Positions 45,703 to 53,097 of a stretch of DNA of 64,000 nt are shown one piece after another (position 1 is the first letter of the stretch; each line of letters starts with the position of its first letter). The DNA lies in the NCBI RefSeq assembly GCF_900112035.1, contig NZ_FOKC01000008.1, positions 124,001 through 188,000 of the forward strand, in the 5' to 3' direction. The stretch comes from Nocardioides alpinus. Its GTDB lineage: Bacteria > Actinomycetota > Actinomycetes > Propionibacteriales > Nocardioidaceae. The position numbers were made by a program, and so were the translations under genes. The notes beneath the pieces were generated by a model, which saw only the letters and a list, made by a program, of their open reading frames with translations, did not search any database and was not told the origin of the DNA.

Positions 45703-46704
45703 ATGCGCGGACGGGGGTGGGCGGTGGCGGCGACGGTTGCCGTGGTGGCGCTCGCCGTGCCCGTCTCGCTGGCGGCCCTGGCCGGGGTGGGCGAACCGCC
45801 CACCCCACTCGCTGTCGCTGAGCCGACCCACGCCTCACCCGCGGGCGATCCCGCCGCCGCGGTCGCCCTCTCCTGCTCCGGGGCGGCTTCCCCGGCGGAG
45901 GTGGTGCCGGCGACGAACGCGGTCGTCGCAGCCCGGATGTGCGACACCGACAGCGGCGTGGCGGCGTGGTTCGCCCCGCAGGACGGGCTCCACGAGGGCC
46001 TCGAGCCGCTCCTGGCCGTCCTGACGGATGCCGAGGCCGTGCCGGAGACCAGCGGCAGCGGCGACCGGTACTTCTGCACCGACGACGGCGGCTACGGCTT
46101 CGACCTGCGGCTGGCCCTGGGCTCCGGTGAGGTCGTGTCGATCCCCGGTGACACCGGAGGCTGCAGCACGGTCCGGATCGGCGGCGCTGACCTGGTCGGT
46201 TCCGACGAGGTGCTGGCGACCTTCCTGGAGGCGCTCGACGCGCAGCGCGCCGACGCCCGGCCGCCGGCCGCGGTCGAGCCCCTCGACCTCGGGTGTCGCA
46301 ACGCCGAGCCGCCGGTGGATCACCGGCTGTCGCTCATCGGCGACCCTTCCGACCTCGTCAGCGCCGTGACGTGCTGGCGACCGGATGCCGACGAGACACC
46401 GCCGTGGCGCGACCGGAAACAGGTCCCGGTCCGTGCGCTCGCAGTGCTCGTCGACGACCTGACCGCGAGCTCTCGGCTCGCCGGGGGGTTCGGTGAACCG
46501 AGCTGTCCCGACGGCTACTACACCCAGGACCTGGTCGGCCTCACCCGTCGGGGAGACGTGGTCGCCGTGCGCGGCGTGTGCCGCGAGTTCCTGACGACGC
46601 CGCCCCGGTTCATCGCCACGGGCACGACCGACGTCGACCTGGAGCTGCCCTACTGGACCCCGTCCCCGCGCGCCCAGCGGATCCTCGACGGGTTGCGCCG
46701 ATGA
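45703..46704 (+). CDS. Secreted or anchored protein, tandem paralogue 1
   Basis: A 333-residue protein of unknown function with an N-terminal hydrophobic segment (AVAATVAVVALAVPVSLAALAG) that is a signal or anchor. The outer part contains conserved Cys and the phrases GDTGGCSTV, VTCWRPDADETPPW, GVCREF and SPRAQRILDGLRR, which recur in the next gene. At least eight Cys suggest disulfides. No enzyme motif is recognised. Its TGA overlaps the ATG of the next gene, so the two are coupled. Confidence 0.82.
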   Translation: MRGRGWAVAATVAVVALAVPVSLAALAGVGEPPTPLAVAEPTHASPAGDPAAAVALSCSGAASPAEVVPATNAVVAARMCDTDSGVAAWFAPQDGLHEGLEPLLAVLTDAEAVPETSGSGDRYFCTDDGGYGFDLRLALGSGEVVSIPGDTGGCSTVRIGGADLVGSDEVLATFLEALDAQRADARPPAAVEPLDLGCRNAEPPVDHRLSLIGDPSDLVSAVTCWRPDADETPPWRDRKQVPVRALAVLVDDLTASSRLAGGFGEPSCPDGYYTQDLVGLTRRGDVVAVRGVCREFLTTPPRFIATGTTDVDLELPYWTPSPRAQRILDGLRR

Positions 46705-47660
46705 AGGCCGTGATCGGCGGTGCGCTGGCCGTGCTGGTGCTGGCCCTCGTCACGCTGAGCGTGGTGCAGCGCGTCAAGGAGGCGCGGGACGAACCCGTCG
46801 TGACGCCGATCTCCGCCGACGCGTACTACGCACTCGGCGGAGCGCTCACGTGCGACAGCGAGCTGCACGAGGTGCCGCACCTGCCGCTGGAGGCCGAACC
46901 GGTCGCGATGCTGGTCTGCGCCGACCCGGCCCCTGTCGGCTCCGTCCCGTGGACCTCCCCCGACGACCTGGTCGAAGGTGATCTCGCCCCGCTCGTCGAG
47001 GTTCTGGGAGACCTCGAGCCGACGCCCGACGAGCCCTATGACTGCACCTTCCAGGGCGGGCCGGCGTACGACCTGCTCCTCCGCTTCTCGCGCGACCGGT
47101 ACGCCCGGATCCACGGCGACACCGGCGGTTGTGGAGTCGTCACCGTGGCGTCGGGCGAGTGGTTCGGTGCGAACGAGGTGCTGGACGCGGCACTCGCGCT
47201 GGTCGAGGAGCAGCGCGCAGCTCGTCCGGTGCCGACCGCGATCCCCGACCCTCCCGGCTGCCCCGTCGACGGAGACCTCGGACCGGCGTACTCGCTCACC
47301 GGCGAGGTGACCGACCTGGTCGTCGCGGTCTCGTGCTGGCGGCCGGACGCCAAGCAGCGTCCGCCCTCCGGTGATCCCGTGCCCGTCCCGCCCCGCGAGC
47401 TCGGGCTCCTGCTGACCGACGTGGAGCGGAACAGCAAGCCGCTGGAGACGCCGGGTGACTACGACTGCCCGGGCGGACCCAGGGAGCTCTACTCGCAGGT
47501 GCTCCTCGGCCGCACCGCGTGGGGGGACCTCGTCGCCCTCTCGGGCATGTGCCGCGAGTTCTACGTCGACGTGTGGTCGCAGCGCCCCGGAGACGAGGCT
47601 CCGCGAGTCTGGCACCCGTCCCCCACTGCCCAACGGATCCTCGACGACCTCCGCCGCTGA
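46701..47660 (+). CDS. Secreted or anchored protein, tandem paralogue 2
   Basis: A 319-residue relative of the preceding protein. It shares GDTGGCGVV, VSCWRPDAKQRPP, GMCREF and SPTAQRILDDLRR at the same relative positions, although overall similarity is low. A short N-terminal helix (VIGGALAVLVLALVTLSVV) likely anchors it, with the rest outside. ATG 46701 overlaps the previous stop by 4 bp. The pair probably arose by tandem duplication, and the products could form a complex. Function unknown. Confidence 0.82.
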   Translation: MKAVIGGALAVLVLALVTLSVVQRVKEARDEPVVTPISADAYYALGGALTCDSELHEVPHLPLEAEPVAMLVCADPAPVGSVPWTSPDDLVEGDLAPLVEVLGDLEPTPDEPYDCTFQGGPAYDLLLRFSRDRYARIHGDTGGCGVVTVASGEWFGANEVLDAALALVEEQRAARPVPTAIPDPPGCPVDGDLGPAYSLTGEVTDLVVAVSCWRPDAKQRPPSGDPVPVPPRELGLLLTDVERNSKPLETPGDYDCPGGPRELYSQVLLGRTAWGDLVALSGMCREFYVDVWSQRPGDEAPRVWHPSPTAQRILDDLRR

Positions 47661-47726
47661 CCGAGGACGTCATGCGGACGGCGTACCCGCTGGCCCCGTC
47701 CGTACGACGTCCTCGCACCACGACGG

Positions 47727-47755
47727 TTGCACCGTGACAGTTCCACTGTCACGAT
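47727..47755 (+). promoter_or_regulatory. Promoter with internal palindrome upstream of the LLM gene
   Basis: TTGCAC (47727-47732) and CACGAT (47750-47755) are 17 bp apart. A perfect palindrome, CGTGACAG-TTCCA-CTGTCACG (47733-47753), fills the spacer and overlaps the -10 like an operator. The start ATG at 47763 would then be at or next to the transcript start. Confidence 0.6.
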
Positions 47756-47762
47756 TGGCGGC

Positions 47763-48803
47763 ATGCGCCTCGCCACCCTCCTGATGTACGACGGCAACCC
47801 CCGCAACGCGGCCGACCAGGTGGTCGCCCTGGAGAAGGCCGGCCTCGACAGCGTGTGGGTCGCGGAGGCCTACGGCTTCGACTCCCCGACGCTGATGGGC
47901 TACCTCGCGGCGAAGACCGAGACCGTGCAGATCGGCTCGGGGATCATGAACATCTACTCCCGCACCCCGGGCGCCCTGCTCCAGACCGCCGCCGGCCTCG
48001 ACAACGTGAGCGCCGGCCGCGCGATCCTCGGGCTCGGCGTCAGCGGCCCGCAGGTGATCGAGGGGTTCCACGGCGTGCCCTACAGCAAGCCCATGGCGCG
48101 CACCGCGGAGGTCATCGAGATCATCCGCAGTGGCCTGAAGCGCGAGCCGCTGAGCGCCGACGGCGAGTTCCACCTGCCACTGACCAAGGAGCACGGCGCG
48201 GTCACCGGCCTGGGCAAGCCGCTCAAGCTGCTGACGAGGCCCGAGCGGGACACCATCCCGATCTGGATCGCGTCGCTCGGTCCCAGGAACGTCGAGCAGA
48301 CCGCCGAGATCGCCGACGGATGGATCCCGCACCTCTTCCACCCCGAGAAGGCCCACCTCGTGTGGGGTGACGCCCTCGCTGCGGGCAACGCCAAGCGGCT
48401 CGACGGGCTCGCTCCCCTGCAGGTGATGGCCGGCGGGATGCTCGCCATCGGTGAGGGCCCGGAGACCAAGGCGCTGCTCGACTTCGCGCGGCCGATCTTC
48501 GCGCTGTACGTCGGCGGCATGGGCGCCAAGGGCAAGAACTTCTACAACGACGTCGCCCGGTCCTACGGCTACGAGAAGGAGGCCGAGGAGATCCAGGACC
48601 TCTACCTCTCCGGCAAGAAGAAGGAGGCCGAGGCGCTCATCCCGACCGAGTGGCTCGAGGCCGCCAACCTCGTCGGACCCGAGTCCTACGTGAAGGAGCG
48701 GATCGCCGCCTTCGAGGAGGCCGGCGTCACCGACCTCAACATCACTCCAGTCTCCGACGACCCGGCCGCGACGGTCGCGCAGGTCAAGGAATGGGTGTCC
48801 TGA
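47763..48803 (+). CDS. LLM-class F420-dependent oxidoreductase
   Basis: A 346-residue luciferase-like TIM-barrel enzyme that in actinobacteria usually uses cofactor F420. The family patterns are MRLATLLMYDG, DSVWVAEAYGFDSPTLMGYLA, GSGIMNIYSRTPGALLQTAAGLDNVSAGRAILGLGVSGP and GWIPHLFHPEK. The substrate is unknown. Downstream, 4 bp away, is an MpaB-family gene and then an acyl-CoA dehydrogenase, which suggests a catabolic operon for a hydrophobic acid. ATG 47763 was chosen because the palindrome and promoter lie immediately before it and exclude the longer upstream frame. Confidence 0.93.
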   Translation: MRLATLLMYDGNPRNAADQVVALEKAGLDSVWVAEAYGFDSPTLMGYLAAKTETVQIGSGIMNIYSRTPGALLQTAAGLDNVSAGRAILGLGVSGPQVIEGFHGVPYSKPMARTAEVIEIIRSGLKREPLSADGEFHLPLTKEHGAVTGLGKPLKLLTRPERDTIPIWIASLGPRNVEQTAEIADGWIPHLFHPEKAHLVWGDALAAGNAKRLDGLAPLQVMAGGMLAIGEGPETKALLDFARPIFALYVGGMGAKGKNFYNDVARSYGYEKEAEEIQDLYLSGKKKEAEALIPTEWLEAANLVGPESYVKERIAAFEEAGVTDLNITPVSDDPAATVAQVKEWVS

Positions 48804-48807
48804 GGCC

Positions 48808-49695
48808 GTGCACGCCCCGGGTCGCTACGCCAACCTCCGCCGGATCCAGTCGCTGGATCCGGAGGTCGACTTCGACCAGATCGTCAGGCTGACGGCACGC
48901 CACGAGTTCCCCTGGGACTACGTCCAGGGCACCGGCATCGCCTTCATGCGTGACTACGGCATCCCTTCCATCGCCGACCTGCTCGACCGGACGCGCGAGT
49001 TCGAGGACCACGGCGTCAAGCGCTACGACGACACCATCCTGATCGGCGACGAGGCGACGCTGGACGGCATCGACTCGCCCCGCTCGCACGCCGCGCTGCG
49101 CCGGCTCAACCGGATCCACGGCCACTACGACATCCCGCAGGACGAGCTCGCCTACGTCCTCGCCACGACGATCGTCGGCCCGGTCCGCTGGATCTCGGCC
49201 TACGGCTGGCGACCGCTCGACCCGCACGAGCTGGTCGCGATCACCCGCGTCACCACGCGCTTCGGCGAGCTGATGGGCATCAAGGACCTGCCCACGACGT
49301 ACGACGGCTACCTCACGCTGCTCGTCGACCACGAGCGCCGCCACTTCGCCCACACGCCTGCGAGCACCCGCCTCGCGGAGGCCTCGATCCGCATCGCCCG
49401 CGAGGTGTCCCCCGCGCCTCTGTGGCCACTGCTGCGCCGGGTGACGATCGCGGTGATGGACGAGCCGCTGCGCACGGCACTCGGCCTGCCGCGCCAGCCC
49501 GGGTGGTTCGTACGGGCAGTGCGCGGTGGCCTGCGACTGCGCGGTCGACTGCTCCGCTTCGCTCCCCCGCGTCGTACGCCGTACGCGCACCGTCCCACCA
49601 CCTACCCGTCCGGCCACCGGCTCGAGGACCTCGGTCCCACCGCGATGCTCGAGCACCTCAACGGACCAGTTCACCGAAAGGGATCACATGCCTGA
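48808..49695 (+). CDS. MpaB-family (DUF2236) oxygenase-like protein
   Basis: A 295-residue protein of the latex-clearing/MpaB-related DUF2236 family. Members are heme proteins or putative oxygenases. The family pattern is seen in FPWDYVQGTGIAFMRDYGIPSIADLL, RLNRIHGHYDIPQDELAYVLATTIVGPVRWISAYGWRPL and LLVDHERRHFAH, which supply several His that could ligate heme. GTG 48808 starts 4 bp after the LLM stop. Its stop overlaps the next gene by 8 bp, so the three genes are one transcript. Substrate unknown. Confidence 0.87.
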   Translation: MHAPGRYANLRRIQSLDPEVDFDQIVRLTARHEFPWDYVQGTGIAFMRDYGIPSIADLLDRTREFEDHGVKRYDDTILIGDEATLDGIDSPRSHAALRRLNRIHGHYDIPQDELAYVLATTIVGPVRWISAYGWRPLDPHELVAITRVTTRFGELMGIKDLPTTYDGYLTLLVDHERRHFAHTPASTRLAEASIRIAREVSPAPLWPLLRRVTIAVMDEPLRTALGLPRQPGWFVRAVRGGLRLRGRLLRFAPPRRTPYAHRPTTYPSGHRLEDLGPTAMLEHLNGPVHRKGSHA

Positions 49696-50836
49696 GCGCC
49701 CCAGCATCCTCGAGCAGGAGCACGAGGACTTCCGCGCGATCGCCCGCTCCTTCTTCGACAAGGAGGTCGTGCCCTTCCACGAGCAGTGGGAGCGCGACGG
49801 CATCGTCGACCGCGAGGTGTGGCGCAGGGCGGGCGAGCGCGGACTGCTCTGCTTCGATGTCGACGAGGCCTACGGCGGCGCGGGGATCAGCGACTTCCGC
49901 TACAACATGGTGCTCGCGGAGGAGTCGGCACGCGCCGGCGCATCGGGCCCGGGCTTCGCCGTCCACACCGACATCATCGTCCCCTACATCTCCACGCTCG
50001 GCACCGAGGAGCAGAAGCAGCGGTGGCTGCCCGGCTGCGTCTCCGGCGACCTCGTCACCGCCATCGCGATGACCGAGCCGGGCGCGGGCTCGGACCTGCA
50101 GGGCATTCGTACGACGGCCGTCGACGCCGGCGACCACTACGTCCTCAACGGGTCGAAGACCTTCATCTCCAACGGGATCATGTCCGACCTGGTGGTCGTG
50201 GTCTGCCGCACCGATCCCGAGGCCGGCCACCAGGGGATCTCGCTGCTCGTGGTCGAGCGCGGGATGGAGGGCTTCGAGCGCGGCCGCAACCTCGACAAGA
50301 TGGGCCTGCACGCGCAGGACACCGCCGAGCTGTCGTTCACCGACGTCCACGTCCCGAAGGAGAACCTGCTCGGCGCCGAGGGCTCCGGCTTCGTCTCGCT
50401 GATGGAGAACCTGCCCCAGGAGCGGATCTCGATCGGCTGCATCGCCGTCGCCGCGATCGAGCACGTCCTCGACCTGTGCCTGACGTACGCCAAGGAGCGG
50501 GAGGCGTTCGGCAAGCCGATCGGGAAGTTCCAGCACAACCGCTTCGTGCTGGCCGAGATGGCGACCGAGGCCCACATCGCGCGGGTCTTCATCAACGACT
50601 GCGTGCTGCGGCTCAACGCCGGCGAGGTCGACACCGCGCTCGCGTCGATGGCGAAGTGGTGGACCACCGAGCTGCAGAAGCGCGTCGTCGACGCGGGCGT
50701 CCAGCTGCACGGCGGCTACGGCTACATGAACGAGTACCCGATCTCCAAGGCCTACACCGACTCCCGGATCCAGACGATCTACGGCGGGACGACCGAGATC
50801 CAGAAGGAGATCATCGGTCGGATGCTCGGCCTGTAG
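49688..50836 (+). CDS. Acyl-CoA dehydrogenase, LCAD-like
   Basis: A 382-residue flavoenzyme of fatty-acid beta-oxidation. FAD- and substrate-binding motifs are AMTEPGAGSDLQGIRTTA, LNGSKTFISNG and YGYMNEYPISKAY. At the place where MCAD-type enzymes carry the catalytic Glu (IYEGT), this protein has IYGGTTEIQ. Glu 258 in LPQERISIG...AAIEHV aligns instead with the long-chain enzyme's catalytic Glu. So the protein belongs to the LCAD/IVD-like subgroup that uses a relocated base. AAAGGG lies 7 bp before ATG 49688. It ends the LLM-MpaB-ACAD operon. Confidence 0.96.
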   Translation: MPERPSILEQEHEDFRAIARSFFDKEVVPFHEQWERDGIVDREVWRRAGERGLLCFDVDEAYGGAGISDFRYNMVLAEESARAGASGPGFAVHTDIIVPYISTLGTEEQKQRWLPGCVSGDLVTAIAMTEPGAGSDLQGIRTTAVDAGDHYVLNGSKTFISNGIMSDLVVVVCRTDPEAGHQGISLLVVERGMEGFERGRNLDKMGLHAQDTAELSFTDVHVPKENLLGAEGSGFVSLMENLPQERISIGCIAVAAIEHVLDLCLTYAKEREAFGKPIGKFQHNRFVLAEMATEAHIARVFINDCVLRLNAGEVDTALASMAKWWTTELQKRVVDAGVQLHGGYGYMNEYPISKAYTDSRIQTIYGGTTEIQKEIIGRMLGL

Positions 50837-50879
50837 AAGCCTTGTGGACACCTTGTCGCCCTCCACTAGGTTCGGTGGC

Positions 50880-51095
50880 ATGGACCTCTTCGAGATGGAC
50901 GAGACCCGCACGATGACCCGCGAGGAGGCAGCCACCAAGCTGCGTGCCCTCGCCGACTCCCTGGCCAAGCACAACTCGATCGAGTTCGAGCGCGACGGCG
51001 GCCGGATCACCGTGGCCGTGCCCGACGAGGTGCACCTCAAGGTCGAGGTCGAGCTCGGCGAGGAGAACGAGGTGGAGATCGAGCTCACCTGGTGA
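50880..51095 (+). CDS. amphi-Trp domain protein
   Basis: A 71-residue protein consisting of one amphi-Trp domain: helix MTREEAATKLRALADSLAKHN, a strand-turn region, then VELGEENEVEIELTW with the characteristic last Trp. The domain's role is unknown. ATG 50880 is 7 bp after TAGGTT (50867-50872), which has a TGGACA box 16 bp further up (50845-50850). The message is therefore probably leaderless and independent of the acyl-CoA dehydrogenase. Confidence 0.85.
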   Translation: MDLFEMDETRTMTREEAATKLRALADSLAKHNSIEFERDGGRITVAVPDEVHLKVEVELGEENEVEIELTW

Positions 51096-51141
51096 CCGGT
51101 TGCGGACGTCGATCGTCCGCATCGGTCCCTACGGTAGGGAC

Positions 51142-51921
51142 ATGACCGCTCCCACCGGACGACACTTCACCGAGCAGGACCTCAGCGGGGCGACGTTCGC
51201 GCGGGTGCTCCTGCGGGACGCCACCTTCCAGGACGTCGACCTCAGCGGCACCCGCATCAGGGCCGCCTACCTCGACGGCGTGCGGATGACGGGCGTCGAG
51301 GTGCCGGACCTCGAGATCTACGGTGAGCTCGGTCGGCTGGTGGTCAACGGCGTCGACGTCGTCGCCCACGTCGAGGCCGAGCTGGACCGGCGTACGCCCG
51401 AGCGCGCGCTGATGCGCCCGACGGACGTCGCTGGGTTCCGCGAGGCCTTCGCGGTGCTCGACCGGCTGTGGGCCGGCACCGTCGAGAAGGCCCGGTCACT
51501 CGGGTCGGCACAGCTCCACCAGCAGGTGGACGGCGAGTGGTCCTTCACCGAGACGCTGCGCCACCTCGGCTTCGCCCATGCCTGCTGGGTGGGCGGTGTG
51601 GTCCTCGCCGCCCCCTCGCCGTGGCACCCGCTGGACCTCCCGTGGGACGAGGCGCCGTCGGTCGACGGCGTGCCGTGGGACCGCGACGTACGCCCCTCGC
51701 TCGACGAGGTGCTCGCCCTGCGGGCCGCTCGCCGCGCGAGCGTGGGCGAGGTGCTCGCCGGGCTCGACGAAGACGGGCTGGCTCGACCCGTGACCTCTGC
51801 GACACCGTTCATGGCCGAGGCCGACTCACTGACCGTCGCGCAGTGCCTGCGCGTGGTCCTCAACGAGGAGTGGGAGCACAGGCTCTACGCCGAGCGCGAC
51901 CTGGCCGCACTGGCTGGCTGA
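51142..51921 (+). CDS. Pentapeptide-repeat/DinB fusion protein
   Basis: A 259-residue protein. Residues 11-50 contain about seven pentapeptide repeats (FTEQD LSGAT FARVL LRDAT FQDVD LSGTR IRAAY). The remainder is a DinB-like helical domain with DGEWSFTETLRHLGFAHACW, which gives one metal-binding His, and VLNEEWEHRLYAERDL, which gives the other. Related DinB proteins are metal-dependent thiol transferases or unknown. The fusion makes the repeat a cap or scaffold, and the substrate is unknown. ATG 51142 follows GGTAGGGAC. Confidence 0.85.
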   Translation: MTAPTGRHFTEQDLSGATFARVLLRDATFQDVDLSGTRIRAAYLDGVRMTGVEVPDLEIYGELGRLVVNGVDVVAHVEAELDRRTPERALMRPTDVAGFREAFAVLDRLWAGTVEKARSLGSAQLHQQVDGEWSFTETLRHLGFAHACWVGGVVLAAPSPWHPLDLPWDEAPSVDGVPWDRDVRPSLDEVLALRAARRASVGEVLAGLDEDGLARPVTSATPFMAEADSLTVAQCLRVVLNEEWEHRLYAERDLAALAG

Positions 51922-51922
51922 T

Positions 51923-52051
51923 TCAGATGTACTTGCCGATCGCGTGGTCGGCCGCGCCGCCCGAGTCCCGGTTGCCGCGACCGCGTGTGCGTCGGTCGGC
52001 CCAGAACAGGAACAGCAGCACGAGGACGGCGAGTGCGATCCACCACCACAT
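51923..52051 (-). CDS. Small single-helix membrane protein (42 residues)
   Basis: A 42-residue protein MWWWIALAVLVLLFLFWADRR... with one membrane helix, a basic stretch after it and a short soluble tail ending GKYI. A full AAGGAGGT lies 6 bp before ATG 52051, much stronger than most sites here, so translation is very likely. It is convergent with the DinB gene, 1 bp between stops. Function unknown. The upstream palindrome at 52081 marks the end of the FAD operon. Confidence 0.83.
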   Translation of the reverse strand: MWWWIALAVLVLLFLFWADRRTRGRGNRDSGGAADHAIGKYI

Positions 52052-52080
52052 GGCGCCACCTCCTTCCCCTCTACGGTAGG

Positions 52081-52104
52081 CCCGCTCCCGCGCGCGGGAG
52101 CGGG
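52081..52104. terminator. Perfect 24-bp palindrome, FAD operon terminator
   Basis: The sequence 52081-52104 (CCCGCTCCCGCG then its complement) is fully self-complementary, giving a hairpin of up to 11 bp. It lies 33 bp beyond the stop of the minus-strand FAD gene and 29 bp before the 42-residue gene's start. Confidence 0.75.
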
Positions 52105-52137
52105 TGTCCAGACCACTTGGGAGGGACGGAGCCGAGG

Positions 52138-53097
52138 TCAGCCGAACCGGACCGCCAGCTCGCGCCCCAGCCGGGCGCCCGAGAGCCACGCCGTCTCGAC
52201 CTTGGGCTTCGGTCCCCATCCGTCCCCGCAGACGCCGACAGGTCCACCGGCGCCGTCGACCAGGGCGTACGACGCCGCTCGCTCACCCACCGGCCGGGCG
52301 AAGGTCCACCGGTGCACGTGCACGTCGGCGGGCTCGTCGAGGTCCATCAGGCGACGCACCGCCGCGACGAGATCCGGGGCCGCTGCCGACGGGTCGGCGA
52401 GGTGCTGCGCCGCCAGCTCGGGAGTCGAGTGGACGACCAGCACGGGCGCACCGTCACCCCGGCGCCGGCCGTCGTCGGCCACCCACCCGATCGCCGGGTC
52501 GTCGTTGACGAAGGCGCCGTCGAAGCGGCCCGAGGGGCTGAGGTCGTCCCAGGTGCGCTCCGGCCACCGTGCCGCGAGGGCGAGCACCGGCTCCCACTCG
52601 CGGGTCAGCAGCTGGGCCACCGGGTGGTCGCCACAGAGGCGGACCGCCTGCGGGTCGGGCATCGCGAGCACGACGGCCGCCGCTCCGTCGAGGTCGGCGA
52701 CGTCGGCCAGCTCCACCTTCTCGACGTCCAGGTCGCTCGCGACGTCCTCGACCAGGGAGCGGAGTCCGCCGAGGGCGCCCCAGCGCGTCGGGCCGGAGGT
52801 CATCCGGGGCTCGTCCTCACCCAGCACGCAGAAGGCGTCGGTCCACGGGGCCGCGAGGCCGCGTGCGGCCCAGCCGTCGACGACCGCCCCGAACTCCGGG
52901 TCCGTCACGGTGAGGTAGGAGGCGCCGAGGTCGGTGGCACGCTCGAGGCCCCAGAGCCGCCGCGACGCCATCCGGCCCCCGACGCGATGGCCGCGGTCCA
53001 GGACACGTACGCCGACTCCCGCCGACCTCAGCTCGCGCGCGCAGGCCACGCCGGCGAGCCCCGCACCGACGACGACGACGACGTCCGACGGCGTCAC
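52138..53097 (-). CDS. FAD/NAD(P)-binding oxidoreductase, renalase-like
   Basis: A 319-residue flavoprotein. The FAD-binding VVVVGAGLAGVACARELRSAG is at the N terminus, with RVGGRMASRR as the second dinucleotide-contact motif. GERAASYALVDGAGGPVGVCGDGWG near the C terminus closes the FAD site. The length and the motif RVGGRMASRR suggest the renalase-like group of amine oxidase-fold enzymes. GTG 53097 overlaps the stop of the upstream FAD gene by 4 bp, so they are one operon. The substrate is unknown. Confidence 0.9.
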   Translation of the reverse strand: MTPSDVVVVVGAGLAGVACARELRSAGVGVRVLDRGHRVGGRMASRRLWGLERATDLGASYLTVTDPEFGAVVDGWAARGLAAPWTDAFCVLGEDEPRMTSGPTRWGALGGLRSLVEDVASDLDVEKVELADVADLDGAAAVVLAMPDPQAVRLCGDHPVAQLLTREWEPVLALAARWPERTWDDLSPSGRFDGAFVNDDPAIGWVADDGRRRGDGAPVLVVHSTPELAAQHLADPSAAAPDLVAAVRRLMDLDEPADVHVHRWTFARPVGERAASYALVDGAGGPVGVCGDGWGPKPKVETAWLSGARLGRELAVRFG

